Shown piece by piece: positions 1 to 6,114 of a stretch of DNA of 8,246 bases. Every line of letters starts with the position of its first letter. Positions within the stretch are counted from its first letter, which is position 1. Position numbers and translations under genes: made by a program. The notes under the pieces are model-generated. The model worked only from the letters and a program-made list of their open reading frames with translations, had not been told where the DNA came from and did not search any database. Source of the DNA: an uncultured archaeon A07HN63 (GTDB lineage Archaea; Halobacteriota; Halobacteria; Halobacteriales; Haloferacaceae); the NCBI GenBank assembly GCA_000496215.1, contig KI543196.1:32704-40949 (forward strand). Reading direction: 5' to 3'.

Positions 1-183
1 GACTTCCGAGAGTTCGTCGTCGTCCTCGATATCGATAGCGGCGGTGATCGGCTCGTTGCGTTGCTTGAGCAACGTCGCAGAGAGCTCCTTGCGGAGCTCT
101 TGGGTACCGTCGGTTGTCGCGTAGACGAACGAGATCAGGTTGCGGTCGTCGTAACTGCGATCGACGAGCCAGAGGCGGGGCAT
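1..183 (-). CDS. Conserved-looking haloarchaeal protein, N-terminal part (cut by window edge)
   Basis: An uninterrupted minus-strand frame starts at an ATG (complement of 181-183) and runs 61 codons off the left edge. It begins MPRLWLVDRSYDDRNL and ends in an acidic stretch (IDIEDDDELSEV). The codons are rich in G/C at the third position and the composition is typical of haloarchaeal cytosolic proteins. I do not recognise the family and assign no function. It is divergent from uvrC, with about 100 bp between the two start codons; no convincing TATA box is visible for it in that GC-rich gap. The frame lies antisense to the 5' extension of the uvrC frame, which supports the shorter uvrC start. 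That it is a gene is fairly likely; what it does is unknown. Confidence 0.72.
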   Translation of the reverse strand, partial: MPRLWLVDRSYDDRNLISFVYATTDGTQELRKELSATLLKQRNEPITAAIDIEDDDELSEV

Positions 184-285
184 ACCGAGCGTTGTGGGCG
201 GCGGGCATGTGAGTGTTGGTGTGTCGGCTGTTCGCACCGGTGGGTGGGTCGCGTCACGTTCAACTGCGCTGCCACAGTAACACCG

Positions 286-2031
286 ATGATGGAGGGCGAG
301 ACGCTCCGCGACCGTGTCAGCGAACTCCCGACCGAGCCGGGCGTCTACCAGTTTCAGGCCGGTGAGACGGTGCTGTACGTCGGCAAGGCCGTCGACATTC
401 GCTCGCGGGTCCGCTCCTACACCGACCCCCGTAGCGACCGCATCGCCCGGATGGTCGACCACGCCGAGTCGCTTGATGTGGCTGTCACCGACACCGAGAC
501 GCAGGCGCTCCTGCTCGAAGCCAACCTGATCAAACGCCACCAGCCGCGGTACAACGTCCGGCTGAAGGACGACAAATCCTATCCGCTGGTACAGCTCACC
601 GACCACGAGGTGCCCCGCATCGAGATCACCCGCGACCCCGACGACGCGGCGACCGTCTTCGGCCCATTCACCGACAAGGGCCGGATCGAAACCGCGGTCA
701 AGGCGATCCGCGAGATCTACGGCCTGCGTGGTTGCTCGGATCACAAGTACAGCGGCCGCGACCGGCCCTGTCTCGACTACGAGATGGGCCTCTGTACCGC
801 ACCCTGTACCGGCGAGATTGAGGCCGCGGACTACCGCGAGGACGTACAGAGCGCGATCCGGTTTTTCGAGGGCGAAACGGGCGTGCTGGCCGACCCGCTC
901 CGCCGGGAGATGGAGGCCGCCGCCGCGAATCAGGAATTTGAACGGGCCGCCACCCTGCGCGATCAGCTCGAAACCGTCGAGACGATCCACGGCGACAGCG
1001 AGGGTGCGGTCGCTGGCGGAAGCGACGAGGCGGTCGCAGACGTTCTCGGCGTCGCCGTCGAGGGCGACCAGGCGACGGTGGCGCGGCTCCGAAGCGAGCA
1101 GGGCCAGCTCGTCGACCGCTCGCGGCACACCCTCGCCGCGCCGGACGGCGACTCGGGCGCGGACCGCGTGGCCGCGTTGCTCGCGGCGTTTCTCCCGCAG
1201 TATTACGCCGACCGCGCGCTGCCCGACGCGATCCTGCTCTCGGAACGCCCTGCCGACGATGACGTGATCGAGTGGCTGGAGACCGAGGGCGTCGCGGTCA
1301 GGGTACCGGGTGCCGGCCGGGAGGCGACGTTGGTCGACCTCGCGCTGAAGAATGCCCGGCAGGCGCCCGCCGAGGGCGACCCACTCGCCGCGCTCGGTGA
1401 CGCACTCGGGATCGACCGTCCGCGGCGGATCGAGGGGTTCGACGTGAGCCACAGTCAGGGGACCGCGGCCGTCGGCAGCAACGTCGTCTTCGTTGACGGC
1501 AGTGCGGCAACCAGCGACTACCGCCGCAAGCAACTCCCCGACCGCAACGACGACTATGCCAACATGCGCGAGTTGCTGTCGTGGCGGGCCAGCCGCGCCG
1601 TCGAGGGCCGCGACGACCGCCCCGATCCCGACCTCCTGCTGATCGACGGCGGCGAGGGACAACTGGATGCCGCCCGCGACGCCGTCGCTGCAGCCGGCTG
1701 GGACGTACCGGCCATCGCACTCGCCAAAGACGAGGAACTGGTGCTTACGCCCGACCGCACCTTCGACTGGCCGAGCGACGCCGACCACCTGCATGTCTGC
1801 CAGCGCGTTCGCGACGAGGCTCACCGGTTTGCCGTCCAGTACCACCAGACACTGCGGGACGATGTCTCGACCGCTCTCGACGGCGTGCCCGGCGTCGGTC
1901 CCGAAACCAGAAACCGGCTGCTCCGTCGGTTCGGCAGCGTCGACAACGTGCGCGACGCCACCGAAGCCGACCTCAGAGATATCGACGGAATCGGCGAGCA
2001 GACGGCGGCGGCGATCACCGAGCGACTGTAA
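286..2031 (+). CDS. uvrC: UvrABC excinuclease subunit C
   Basis: UvrC makes the 3' and 5' incisions around a lesion in bacterial-type nucleotide excision repair, after UvrA/UvrB recognise damage. The 581-residue protein has the full domain order. The GIY-YIG nuclease has GVY at 19-21, YVG at 31-33, Arg39 and Glu78. Cys150, 162, 170 and 174 have the 12/8/4 spacing of the iron-sulfur cysteines known in E. coli UvrC. A UVR segment (FERAATLRDQLE) follows, which in the family contacts UvrB. The RNase H-like nuclease shows Asp386 (GFDVSH), Asp454 (LLIDGGEGQL) and His513. Two helix-hairpin-helix motifs lie at about 532-581 (GVPGVGP and IDGIGEQT). I chose ATG 286 (MMEGETLRDRV): the frame is open back to 61, but the extra 75 residues are Cys/Arg-rich, unlike UvrC, and overlap the divergent gene. 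ATG 289 is equally possible. No key residue is missing. Confidence 0.96.
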   Translation: MMEGETLRDRVSELPTEPGVYQFQAGETVLYVGKAVDIRSRVRSYTDPRSDRIARMVDHAESLDVAVTDTETQALLLEANLIKRHQPRYNVRLKDDKSYPLVQLTDHEVPRIEITRDPDDAATVFGPFTDKGRIETAVKAIREIYGLRGCSDHKYSGRDRPCLDYEMGLCTAPCTGEIEAADYREDVQSAIRFFEGETGVLADPLRREMEAAAANQEFERAATLRDQLETVETIHGDSEGAVAGGSDEAVADVLGVAVEGDQATVARLRSEQGQLVDRSRHTLAAPDGDSGADRVAALLAAFLPQYYADRALPDAILLSERPADDDVIEWLETEGVAVRVPGAGREATLVDLALKNARQAPAEGDPLAALGDALGIDRPRRIEGFDVSHSQGTAAVGSNVVFVDGSAATSDYRRKQLPDRNDDYANMRELLSWRASRAVEGRDDRPDPDLLLIDGGEGQLDAARDAVAAAGWDVPAIALAKDEELVLTPDRTFDWPSDADHLHVCQRVRDEAHRFAVQYHQTLRDDVSTALDGVPGVGPETRNRLLRRFGSVDNVRDATEADLRDIDGIGEQTAAAITERL

Positions 2032-2095
2032 CCACGCAGGGCGACGCTATCGGCAGACTAGCCGATACTGACTGCTGCAACCTGATCCCAAGGAT

Positions 2096-2101
2096 TATTT
2101 T
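2096..2101 (+). promoter_or_regulatory. TATA-like box of the FKBP gene
   Basis: TATTTT is centred about 24-25 nt before the ATG at 2123. That spacing would put transcription start at or next to the start codon, a leaderless mRNA, which is common in haloarchaea. It also indicates that the isomerase does not depend on read-through from uvrC. Confidence 0.6.
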
Positions 2102-2122
2102 CACCCGTAACGTCTCGTGTCC

Positions 2123-2593
2123 ATGACAATCGACGCCGGCGATACGGTCGAGATCGAGTACGTTGGACGCGCCGAGGACGACACCGTCTTCGATACCTCC
2201 CGCGAGACCGTCGCGACCGAGTCCGGGCTGGCCGACGCCCAGCCGGACCGGGAGTTTGACGCTCTGACCGTCGAGGTCGGTGCCGGTGAGGTGATCGCCG
2301 GGGTCGATGAGGCCTTGATCGGGATGGCCGCGGGCGAGACCGAGACCATCGACATCCCGCCGGAGAAAGGGTACGGCGAGTGGTCCGAAGACCATGTTCG
2401 GGAGTACGATACCGACGAACTCACCGAGACACTCGATGGCCGCGATCCAGAGGTCGGCCAGTACGTCGAGACGCAGGACGGCACTCCTGCCGAGATCACT
2501 CACGTTGACGACGACACGGCGCGGATCGATTTCAACGCACCGCTGGCCGGCGAGACGCTGACGTTCGAACTCGAAGTGCTCGCTGTCGAGTGA
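2123..2593 (+). CDS. slyD: FKBP-type peptidyl-prolyl cis-trans isomerase, SlyD-like
   Basis: This 156-residue cytosolic protein should catalyse cis-trans isomerisation of X-Pro bonds and act as a folding helper. The FKBP core begins DTVEIEYVGR and has the active-site region VFDTS at about residues 22-26. It continues with GVDEALIGMAAGETETIDIPPEKGYG. An inserted flap follows (about 80-130, GEWSEDHVREYDTDEL...), as in SlyD and the short archaeal FKBPs. The chain re-enters the core with NAPLAGETLTFELEVLAVE, the usual SlyD-like ending. The His-rich metal-binding tail of E. coli SlyD is absent. I chose ATG 2123; a GTG two codons earlier (2117) is in frame, but the TATA box fits the ATG. The gene follows uvrC by about 90 bp and looks independently expressed. 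Family certain; the symbol follows common archaeal usage. Confidence 0.92.
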   Translation: MTIDAGDTVEIEYVGRAEDDTVFDTSRETVATESGLADAQPDREFDALTVEVGAGEVIAGVDEALIGMAAGETETIDIPPEKGYGEWSEDHVREYDTDELTETLDGRDPEVGQYVETQDGTPAEITHVDDDTARIDFNAPLAGETLTFELEVLAVE

Positions 2594-2714
2594 GCCACGG
2601 CCTGTATTTGATCCTGTTCGTCTTCTTGCGGGATTCTCACAGGTGAGCGACGTGGGGTCCGTTTTGTAACGCCTGCTCCATCGTCGCTGCTGATAGCTGT
2701 CAGGTGGCCATCAA

Positions 2715-2722
2715 TATATAAT
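2715..2722 (+). promoter_or_regulatory. TATA box before the zinc-ribbon gene
   Basis: TATATAAT lies in a sharply AT-rich patch (about 2711-2732) between GC-rich genes. Its centre is 25-26 nt before 2744. Transcription should therefore begin near 2744, either at an in-frame GTG (leaderless) or with a leader of about 27 nt before ATG 2771. Confidence 0.6.
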
Positions 2723-2770
2723 GATAAATAACCATAGAGTGAAGTGGATATACCACAAATATGTAACTGT

Positions 2771-3001
2771 ATGTCGGGCACTCGATCGAATCCGGGCACA
2801 GAGCAGTCAGCGGAACCAGAACACATCAGCAGTACGTGCGAGACGTGCGGGTCGGCACTTGTTCTGTACAGCACCCTGACGCGTGACACGGTCGAAGCCG
2901 CGTCGGACCTCTCGGTATCGAACTTCGAGGCCGACAGCGACGGGTACGACGATGAGTGGGTCTGTCCAGAGTGTCTCGACGGTATCCGGCTGGATATGTG
3001 A
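2771..3001 (+). CDS. Small zinc-ribbon protein (CPxCG-related type)
   Basis: This 76-residue acidic protein carries two Cys pairs, CETCG (Cys23, Cys26) and CPECL (Cys65, Cys68), about 38 residues apart. That is enough to bind one zinc ion in a ribbon fold. Between them is a polar region rich in Asp, Ser and Thr. Haloarchaea encode many such microproteins with CPxCG-like pairs; some have been linked to growth, stress or biofilm traits, but the role of this one cannot be read from the sequence. ATG 2771 gives a typical start (MSGTRSNPG). An in-frame GTG at 2744 would add VDIPQICNC and matches the TATA-box spacing better, so the true protein may have 85 residues. It stands alone on the plus strand between the FKBP and lipoprotein genes. 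Confidence 0.75.
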   Translation: MSGTRSNPGTEQSAEPEHISSTCETCGSALVLYSTLTRDTVEAASDLSVSNFEADSDGYDDEWVCPECLDGIRLDM

Positions 3002-3039
3002 ACGCGATTCAGTCGTCGCTGATAGCCTGCGCCGTTTCT

Positions 3040-3111
3040 CGACAGCCTGTGGTGACACCTAGCCGCAGCGTGTGGCGACACGGTAGTCGCAGTGTGCAGC
3101 GGCACGGTCAG
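3040..3111. repeat. Degenerate tandem repeat, three units of 24 bp
   Basis: Three consecutive 24-bp units begin at 3040, 3064 and 3088. All share a core like CAGYGTGYRGCGRCAC. Units two and three agree at about 17 of 24 positions and unit one is more diverged. The repeat lies in the gap between the zinc-ribbon and lipoprotein genes, where I see no coding frame. It may be a binding-site array or slippage remnant; I cannot tell which. Confidence 0.4.
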
Positions 3112-3169
3112 CTACTGCGTCAGCACTGCTGTGTGTCTGGCATCGCCGGCGAAACGTCCCCGGTATCTC

Positions 3170-3177
3170 TTTACTAA
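3170..3177 (+). promoter_or_regulatory. TATA-like box of the lipoprotein gene
   Basis: TTTACTAA is centred about 25 nt before the ATG at 3199, consistent with a leaderless transcript. It supports choosing this ATG over in-frame codons further upstream. Confidence 0.55.
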
Positions 3178-3198
3178 TTGGGTTATTCGTCTCGTAGT

Positions 3199-3768
3199 AT
3201 GAACCGGCGACGCCTCCTCGGACTCGCCAGCACGGTCGGTATATCCGCGATCGCAGGCTGTTCGAACCTGTTCGGGCCGGATCCCGAGCCCATCACCGGA
3301 AGTTCCGGTGACGGCTCCGGCGGGGCTGGTAGTGGTGCGGTGAGCCTGCAAAAGGTCGAGGGAGTCGACACCGCCGGCGACGGGACCCTCGACACGCTCA
3401 GAGCCCACGTGATCTTGGCGCGTGGAGCCAAGGAAGTTGACCTGAGTAAAGCGATCTACCTCTTTGAGCGATCAAAACGGACGATCAGTGGGGAGCTTGA
3501 ACAACAGAACGCCTACCTCGAAAACGGCGGCGGAAGCGGGGTCACGTACGAGAAAGTGGCCGGTGGAAACGGCAACTCGACTGTTCTGCAGCAACGCGAG
3601 GACAAGATTGTGGTAACGTTCGACCTGACCGCCATCGATGGTATCGACCCGCTCAGGCCGGAGGACGAGATGACGTTTGAACTCACGACCCCACAGAACG
3701 TGAAATCCTCCGAACAATTGACCGCCCCGAAGACGATCGAACCGAACAAGACCTATCTCATCCAGTGA
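3199..3768 (+). CDS. Tat-exported lipoprotein with archaellin-like C-terminal part
   Basis: The 189-residue protein starts MNRRRLLGLASTVGISAIAGC: twin arginines, a short hydrophobic stretch and a lipobox (IAGC, Cys21). It is thus predicted to pass the Tat pathway folded and be lipid-anchored outside the membrane, the common haloarchaeal secretion route. A Gly/Ser linker (about 34-50) follows. The rest resembles the beta-sandwich of archaellins and related pilin-like proteins: a VDTAGDGTLDTLRAHVILARGAKEVDLSKAIYLF segment recalls the archaellin pattern of a beta strand followed by G-x-x-x-(I/V)DLS, and the chain ends in LTAPKTIEPNKTYLIQ. That similarity is my pattern match, not a search result. 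It lacks the class III N-terminal helix used for filament assembly, so it is not itself an archaellin. Partner and function unknown. An NST site at about 132-134 could be N-glycosylated. Confidence 0.8.
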   Translation: MNRRRLLGLASTVGISAIAGCSNLFGPDPEPITGSSGDGSGGAGSGAVSLQKVEGVDTAGDGTLDTLRAHVILARGAKEVDLSKAIYLFERSKRTISGELEQQNAYLENGGGSGVTYEKVAGGNGNSTVLQQREDKIVVTFDLTAIDGIDPLRPEDEMTFELTTPQNVKSSEQLTAPKTIEPNKTYLIQ

Positions 3769-3952
3769 ACGGGCTCGTCATCCTCAAGCCGTGCCGTCGA
3801 ACGGCTACCAGACGACTCCCGGCGGTACCCCACTGTTCCCGATAGAACCCCTTGTTCGACAATCTGGGACATAGATGTGTGGTAATGGTATGTAGATCTC
3901 CCTTCTCTACCGCGTATCTCTAACTATCTGATTTGATTATCTAGCCACCGTT

Positions 3953-3960
3953 CTTTTTAT
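3953..3960 (+). promoter_or_regulatory. TATA-like box of the HEAT-repeat gene
   Basis: CTTTTTAT is centred about 27 nt before the ATG at 3984, in an otherwise non-coding gap of some 215 bp (3769-3983). This again suggests a leaderless mRNA. I see nothing else definite in the gap. Confidence 0.6.
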
Positions 3961-3983
3961 CTCTGCGAGTCTATCCCTAGCCA

Positions 3984-5198
3984 ATGGTTGACGAACCCTC
4001 CCCGGTGATGTTCGATCACCTGTACTCGCTGTCGGATCGGGGAGCGTACGATGATATCATCAGCCACATACGAGATCACGACGACGAGGCGGTTCGTTAC
4101 GGCGCAGCCGGTGTCCTCTCGGAATCCGTCGATGAGTTCAGCGAGGAGCTAACACCCCAGACACGCAAGGCACTCGTAACAGCAGTCCTCAACGATCCCA
4201 GCGATGCCGTTCGCGCAAACGTCGTCAGAACGCTGCTCCATATCGACGAGTCGATCGTCGACAACATCATTACCCGACTGGAGATGGAGCCGGAATCGAC
4301 GCCGACGGAGTCGCCGTACCCGGTCGTTCTGACCGAGTGGCACGGCAAGCGATGGGCTGAACTGCGGTTTCTCGCTGTGGCGGGGTTCGAGCATGTCGGG
4401 ACGCACAGCGCCATCGAAAAACTGCGGTCGACTATACAGGAGGAAGTCGATCTGCGCGTGCTCCGGCGCGCGATCGAAGCGGGTGGCGAGGTCGGCGACG
4501 AGACGTTCGTCGAGCCGATCAAACAGCATCTGCGTGTCGAGGAAGATACCTACCAGCAGTCCGCGAACGACACGCAGATCAGCCGGACCAAACAGGCCGC
4601 GACAGAGGCACTGGTCAAAATCGGGACGGACGCGGCTTACGAGGCACTGGTCACCGCGTCCCGGGGCACGGACGACGAACTCAAGCGGTGTGCGATCAGC
4701 GAGATCGGGAAATTCGGTGCTCGAAAGACGGTCGATCTGATCGTCGACGAACTCACCGAGGACACCAGCGACGAGCTGCGGCAGGAGGCCGCCGAGGGGC
4801 TCATCACGACGTTCACCGAGGCCGACTTCGACGACGGCCACGCCGTCCGAGAGGCGGCACTCGAACAGATCGGGCAGGATGTCCCGACCGATGTCTCGGA
4901 CGAGTTCGCCTCCATCGTCGCGGACTCACCCCGCAGCTCCGAACAGCGGAATGCGGCCTGGCTGCTGGGCCAGCTCGAAAGCGACACCGACGAGACGGTG
5001 GAGTGTCTGCTTGCGGCACTGGATGGCGACGACGCGTATCTCAGCATTATCGCGGCTGCGGCCCTCGCAAAACTCGATGCCTCCGTCGTCGGGGATAGCC
5101 TCGAATCGTTCCTCGAATCGGTCGACGAAGGGTCACAGGCACACACCCTGGCGTCGTCGATACAGTCGAACGTCCACGATAGCCCGCCGGAAGCCTGA
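3984..5198 (+). CDS. HEAT-repeat (PBS-lyase-like) scaffold protein
   Basis: The 404-residue acidic protein is almost wholly alpha-helical with repeating helix pairs of the HEAT / PBS-lyase type. Recognisable units include DDEAVRYGAAGVLSESV, SDAVRANVVRTLLHI, LRFLAVAGFEHVGTHSAIEKL, LRVLRRAIEAGGEVGDETFVEPI, QAATEALVKIGTDAAYEAL, LKRCAISEIGKFGARKTVDLIVDEL, LRQEAAEGLITTF, QRNAAWLLGQL and LSIIAAAALAKLDA. Such solenoids bind protein partners or, in some families, help attach bilin chromophores; nothing here points to a specific partner. No signal peptide, membrane segment or catalytic motif is visible, so it is probably cytosolic. It has its own TATA-like box and the next accepted plus-strand gene starts more than 900 bp away. 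Fold confident; role unknown. Confidence 0.85.
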   Translation: MVDEPSPVMFDHLYSLSDRGAYDDIISHIRDHDDEAVRYGAAGVLSESVDEFSEELTPQTRKALVTAVLNDPSDAVRANVVRTLLHIDESIVDNIITRLEMEPESTPTESPYPVVLTEWHGKRWAELRFLAVAGFEHVGTHSAIEKLRSTIQEEVDLRVLRRAIEAGGEVGDETFVEPIKQHLRVEEDTYQQSANDTQISRTKQAATEALVKIGTDAAYEALVTASRGTDDELKRCAISEIGKFGARKTVDLIVDELTEDTSDELRQEAAEGLITTFTEADFDDGHAVREAALEQIGQDVPTDVSDEFASIVADSPRSSEQRNAAWLLGQLESDTDETVECLLAALDGDDAYLSIIAAAALAKLDASVVGDSLESFLESVDEGSQAHTLASSIQSNVHDSPPEA

Positions 5199-5281
5199 TA
5201 CAGCAGGTCCTAGGTCTATTGTGGTCACAGGACTGTTATCGCTTGTAGTCAGGGAGAGAATCAACCGACAGTACGTCAGGC

Positions 5282-5303
5282 GAGCGGTGCCCACCACCGC
5301 CTC
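5282..5303. repeat. Extra hairpin with a TGCCCACC loop beside element A1
   Basis: GAGCGG at 5282-5287 pairs with CCG and CTC at 5297-5303 (one unpaired C), leaving TGCCCACCA as the loop. This is the same 8-base loop motif found in every A and B element, set on an unrelated stem. On the minus strand it lies just beyond the oligo-T run that could end A1. It may be a second domain of a longer A1 transcript. Confidence 0.4.
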
Positions 5304-5309
5304 AAAAAA
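5304..5309 (-). terminator. Oligo-T run, possible A1 terminator
   Basis: Six As on the plus strand give TTTTTT on the minus strand, about 15 bases after the conserved A1 hairpin (5325-5352). Archaeal termination typically occurs at oligo-T tracts. Confidence 0.4.
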
Positions 5310-5433
5310 GCCCAGTGTCGACCGCAACCCGAGTAATGTGCCCACCGGGTTGGATCGAGGGGCTCAGTGTGTGCGTAATCCATTCTGGCATGCCTGCCCG
5401 TTTGATGCCTGCCCGGACGTGGTATCCCAGTAA
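5304..5433 (-). ncRNA. Putative structured RNA A1 (family A)
   Basis: I see no credible protein here but a pattern shared with A2 and A3. In minus-strand order, the predicted start at about 5433 follows a TTTATA box by about 25 nt. CCGGGCAGGC and a second CGGGCAGGC come next, 15 nt apart (plus 5406-5416 and 5391-5400). They sit inside a helix that joins 5421-5430 to 5385-5394 (one mismatch and one pair that is G-U only if read on the plus strand). A hairpin follows with a CAACCCG/CGGGTTG stem (5325-5331 with 5346-5352) and GGTGGGCA in its loop. Its stem bases differ from those of A2/A3 (GTCCCGA/TCGGGAC) but still pair, which suggests selection on RNA structure. An oligo-T run ends it. Strand is inferred mainly from the promoter. 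Function unknown. Confidence 0.5.
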
Positions 5434-5455
5434 GTAGAATAAGTGGCGATACATG

Positions 5456-5461
5456 TATAAA
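5456..5461 (-). promoter_or_regulatory. TATA box of element A1
   Basis: TTTATA on the minus strand lies 39 nt before the CCGGGCAGGC motif and exactly 23 nt before TACTGG. A2 has the same 23-nt distance to TACTGG, and A2 and A3 have 40 nt to the motif. This fixed spacing is the main evidence for minus-strand transcription. Confidence 0.55.
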
Positions 5462-5496
5462 CATAACTGCCCAGTTTTCAGTATGTATAATTTATT

Positions 5497-5512
5497 TTGT
5501 CACTGGTGACAA
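5497..5512. promoter_or_regulatory. Perfect dyad TTGTCAC-TG-GTGACAA, possible operator
   Basis: Seven-base arms flank a 2-bp centre, about 45 bp upstream of the A1 TATA box. A related dyad with the same TCACT/GGTGA core lies at 7757-7769 upstream of A3. A symmetric binding site for a dimeric regulator is the simplest reading. An AT-rich, TATA-like plus-strand stretch (5484-5498) abuts it, but no element or gene is recognisable just downstream. Confidence 0.4.
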
Positions 5513-5582
5513 TACCTCAATCTTTTTGCACGCACCAGCAAATTACTTGCAGACTGTCTTTCGAAATGAAAGGATCGCGCAG

Positions 5583-5701
5583 AAAACGAATGCGTGTTCC
5601 CGTCCCGACTGTGTGCCCACCACATCGGGACCGGATGGTGGAGTGCCCTCACTGGAATGCCTGCCCGTTGTGCGCCTGCCCGGAAGGTGGCATACCAGTA
5701 C
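5583..5701 (-). ncRNA. Putative structured RNA A2 (family A)
   Basis: This is the clearest member of family A. Predicted start near 5701, about 25 nt after a TTTATA box. TTCCGGGCAGGC (plus 5674-5685) and CGGGCAGGC (plus 5659-5667) lie 15 nt apart, within a long helix pairing 5689-5699 with 5651-5661 at 10 of 11 positions. Next comes a small AGTG/CACT hairpin, then a perfect 7-bp hairpin, 5602-5608 with 5625-5631, holding GGTGGGCA (plus 5614-5621). A T-rich stretch with TTTT at 5586-5583 resembles the family B tail. The distance between the hairpin loop and the first GCCTGCCCG differs from A1 and A3 by lengths not divisible by three, against a peptide. It diverges from B1, with TATA boxes about 145 bp apart. 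No known RNA family is recognised. Confidence 0.5.
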
Positions 5702-5723
5702 GTCAAGATTGACCGGATTCGCA

Positions 5724-5729
5724 TATAAA
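5724..5729 (-). promoter_or_regulatory. TATA box of element A2
   Basis: TTTATA on the minus strand, 23 nt before TACTGG and 40 nt before CCGGGCAGGC, matching A1. Confidence 0.55.
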
Positions 5730-5741
5730 TATGGTTCTTAA

Positions 5742-5759
5742 ATTATCGATATAGATAAT
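5742..5759. promoter_or_regulatory. Dyad ATTATC-6-GATAAT between divergent A2 and B1 promoters
   Basis: Perfect 6-bp arms flank GATATA, about 24 bp upstream of the A2 TATA box. Because the area is AT-rich, chance is a real possibility. The position between two divergent promoters would suit an operator. Confidence 0.25.
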
Positions 5760-5870
5760 AAGCTGCGGAATGACAATCTGCACACATTCGACGTTGAGTC
5801 AGTGGATAATGGGTCAATATCGGCGATCTTCTAACCCAAAAATCAAAGTAGATAATTTGGCCGATGGATA

Positions 5871-5877
5871 TTTTATA
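5871..5877 (+). promoter_or_regulatory. TATA box of element B1
   Basis: TTTTATA is centred about 25 nt before the first hairpin of B1. A CACTGTGCA block just downstream (5881-5889) recurs at the same place in B2 (7854-7862), so the spacing region is itself conserved. Confidence 0.5.
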
Positions 5878-5897
5878 CGCCACTGTGCAGTAACACG

Positions 5898-5980
5898 TAG
5901 TCGGCCCGTGATATACGCCGACTGCTTGCCTGCCCGGACCAAGCTGGGGCGTTGCCCACCCGTCCCATATTTCGCTTTCT
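5898..5980 (+). ncRNA. Putative structured RNA B1 (family B)
   Basis: Three hairpins are predicted. The first pairs AGTCGGC (5899-5905) with GCCGACT (5917-5923). The second pairs GCTTG (5924-5928) with CAAGC (5940-5944) and exposes CCTGCCCGGAC. The third pairs GGGGCG (5946-5951) with CGTCCC (5961-5966) and exposes TTGCCCACC. A T-rich tail ATTTCGCTTTCTGG is shared exactly with B2 and may be the terminator. In the third stem one pair is G-U here but A-U in B2; on the other strand it would be an A-C mismatch, which favours plus-strand transcription. The loop motifs are reverse complements of those in family A. B1 lies about 130 bp upstream of the Mut7-C RNase gene on the same strand, so it could instead be that gene's leader. 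Confidence 0.5.
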
Positions 5981-6000
5981 GGCTGCGTTGCTTACATTTC

Positions 6001-6047
6001 AGCCCCGGTGAGCTGCGGCTGTCGGGGCTTACCGCCGGTATCCGGCG
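6001..6047 (+). promoter_or_regulatory. Two strong hairpins between B1 and the RNase gene
   Basis: AGCCCCG (6001-6007) pairs with CGGGGCT (6023-6029), with an inner AGC-TGCG-GCT hairpin. Then CGCCGG (6033-6038) pairs with CCGGCG (6042-6047) around a 3-base loop. B2 has no equivalent, so these are not part of the repeated element. They could shape a leader of the RNase mRNA or shield it from B1 transcription. I see no clear TATA box closer to that gene. Confidence 0.35.
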
Positions 6048-6114
6048 TATTTCAGCCGGCTGCCACGCTATCGTCGAGCACAGAGCCAAGTACCAGCGAC
6101 CGGAACGACACCGC

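Noticed and set aside
61..285. Upstream extension of the uvrC frame (75 extra codons)
   Set aside because: The peptide is Cys/Arg-rich, unlike UvrC, which starts just before the GIY-YIG domain. The region also overlaps the start of the divergent minus-strand gene.
4871..4882. CGGGCAGGA in the HEAT-repeat gene, near the family A motif
   Set aside because: A single mismatched copy inside a coding frame without flanking hairpin or promoter; chance in GC-rich DNA.
5770..6114. Upstream extension of the RNase frame
   Set aside because: It runs through the B1 RNA element and its TATA region. The conserved Mut7-C domain begins at 6115, and the extension has no haloarchaeal protein character.
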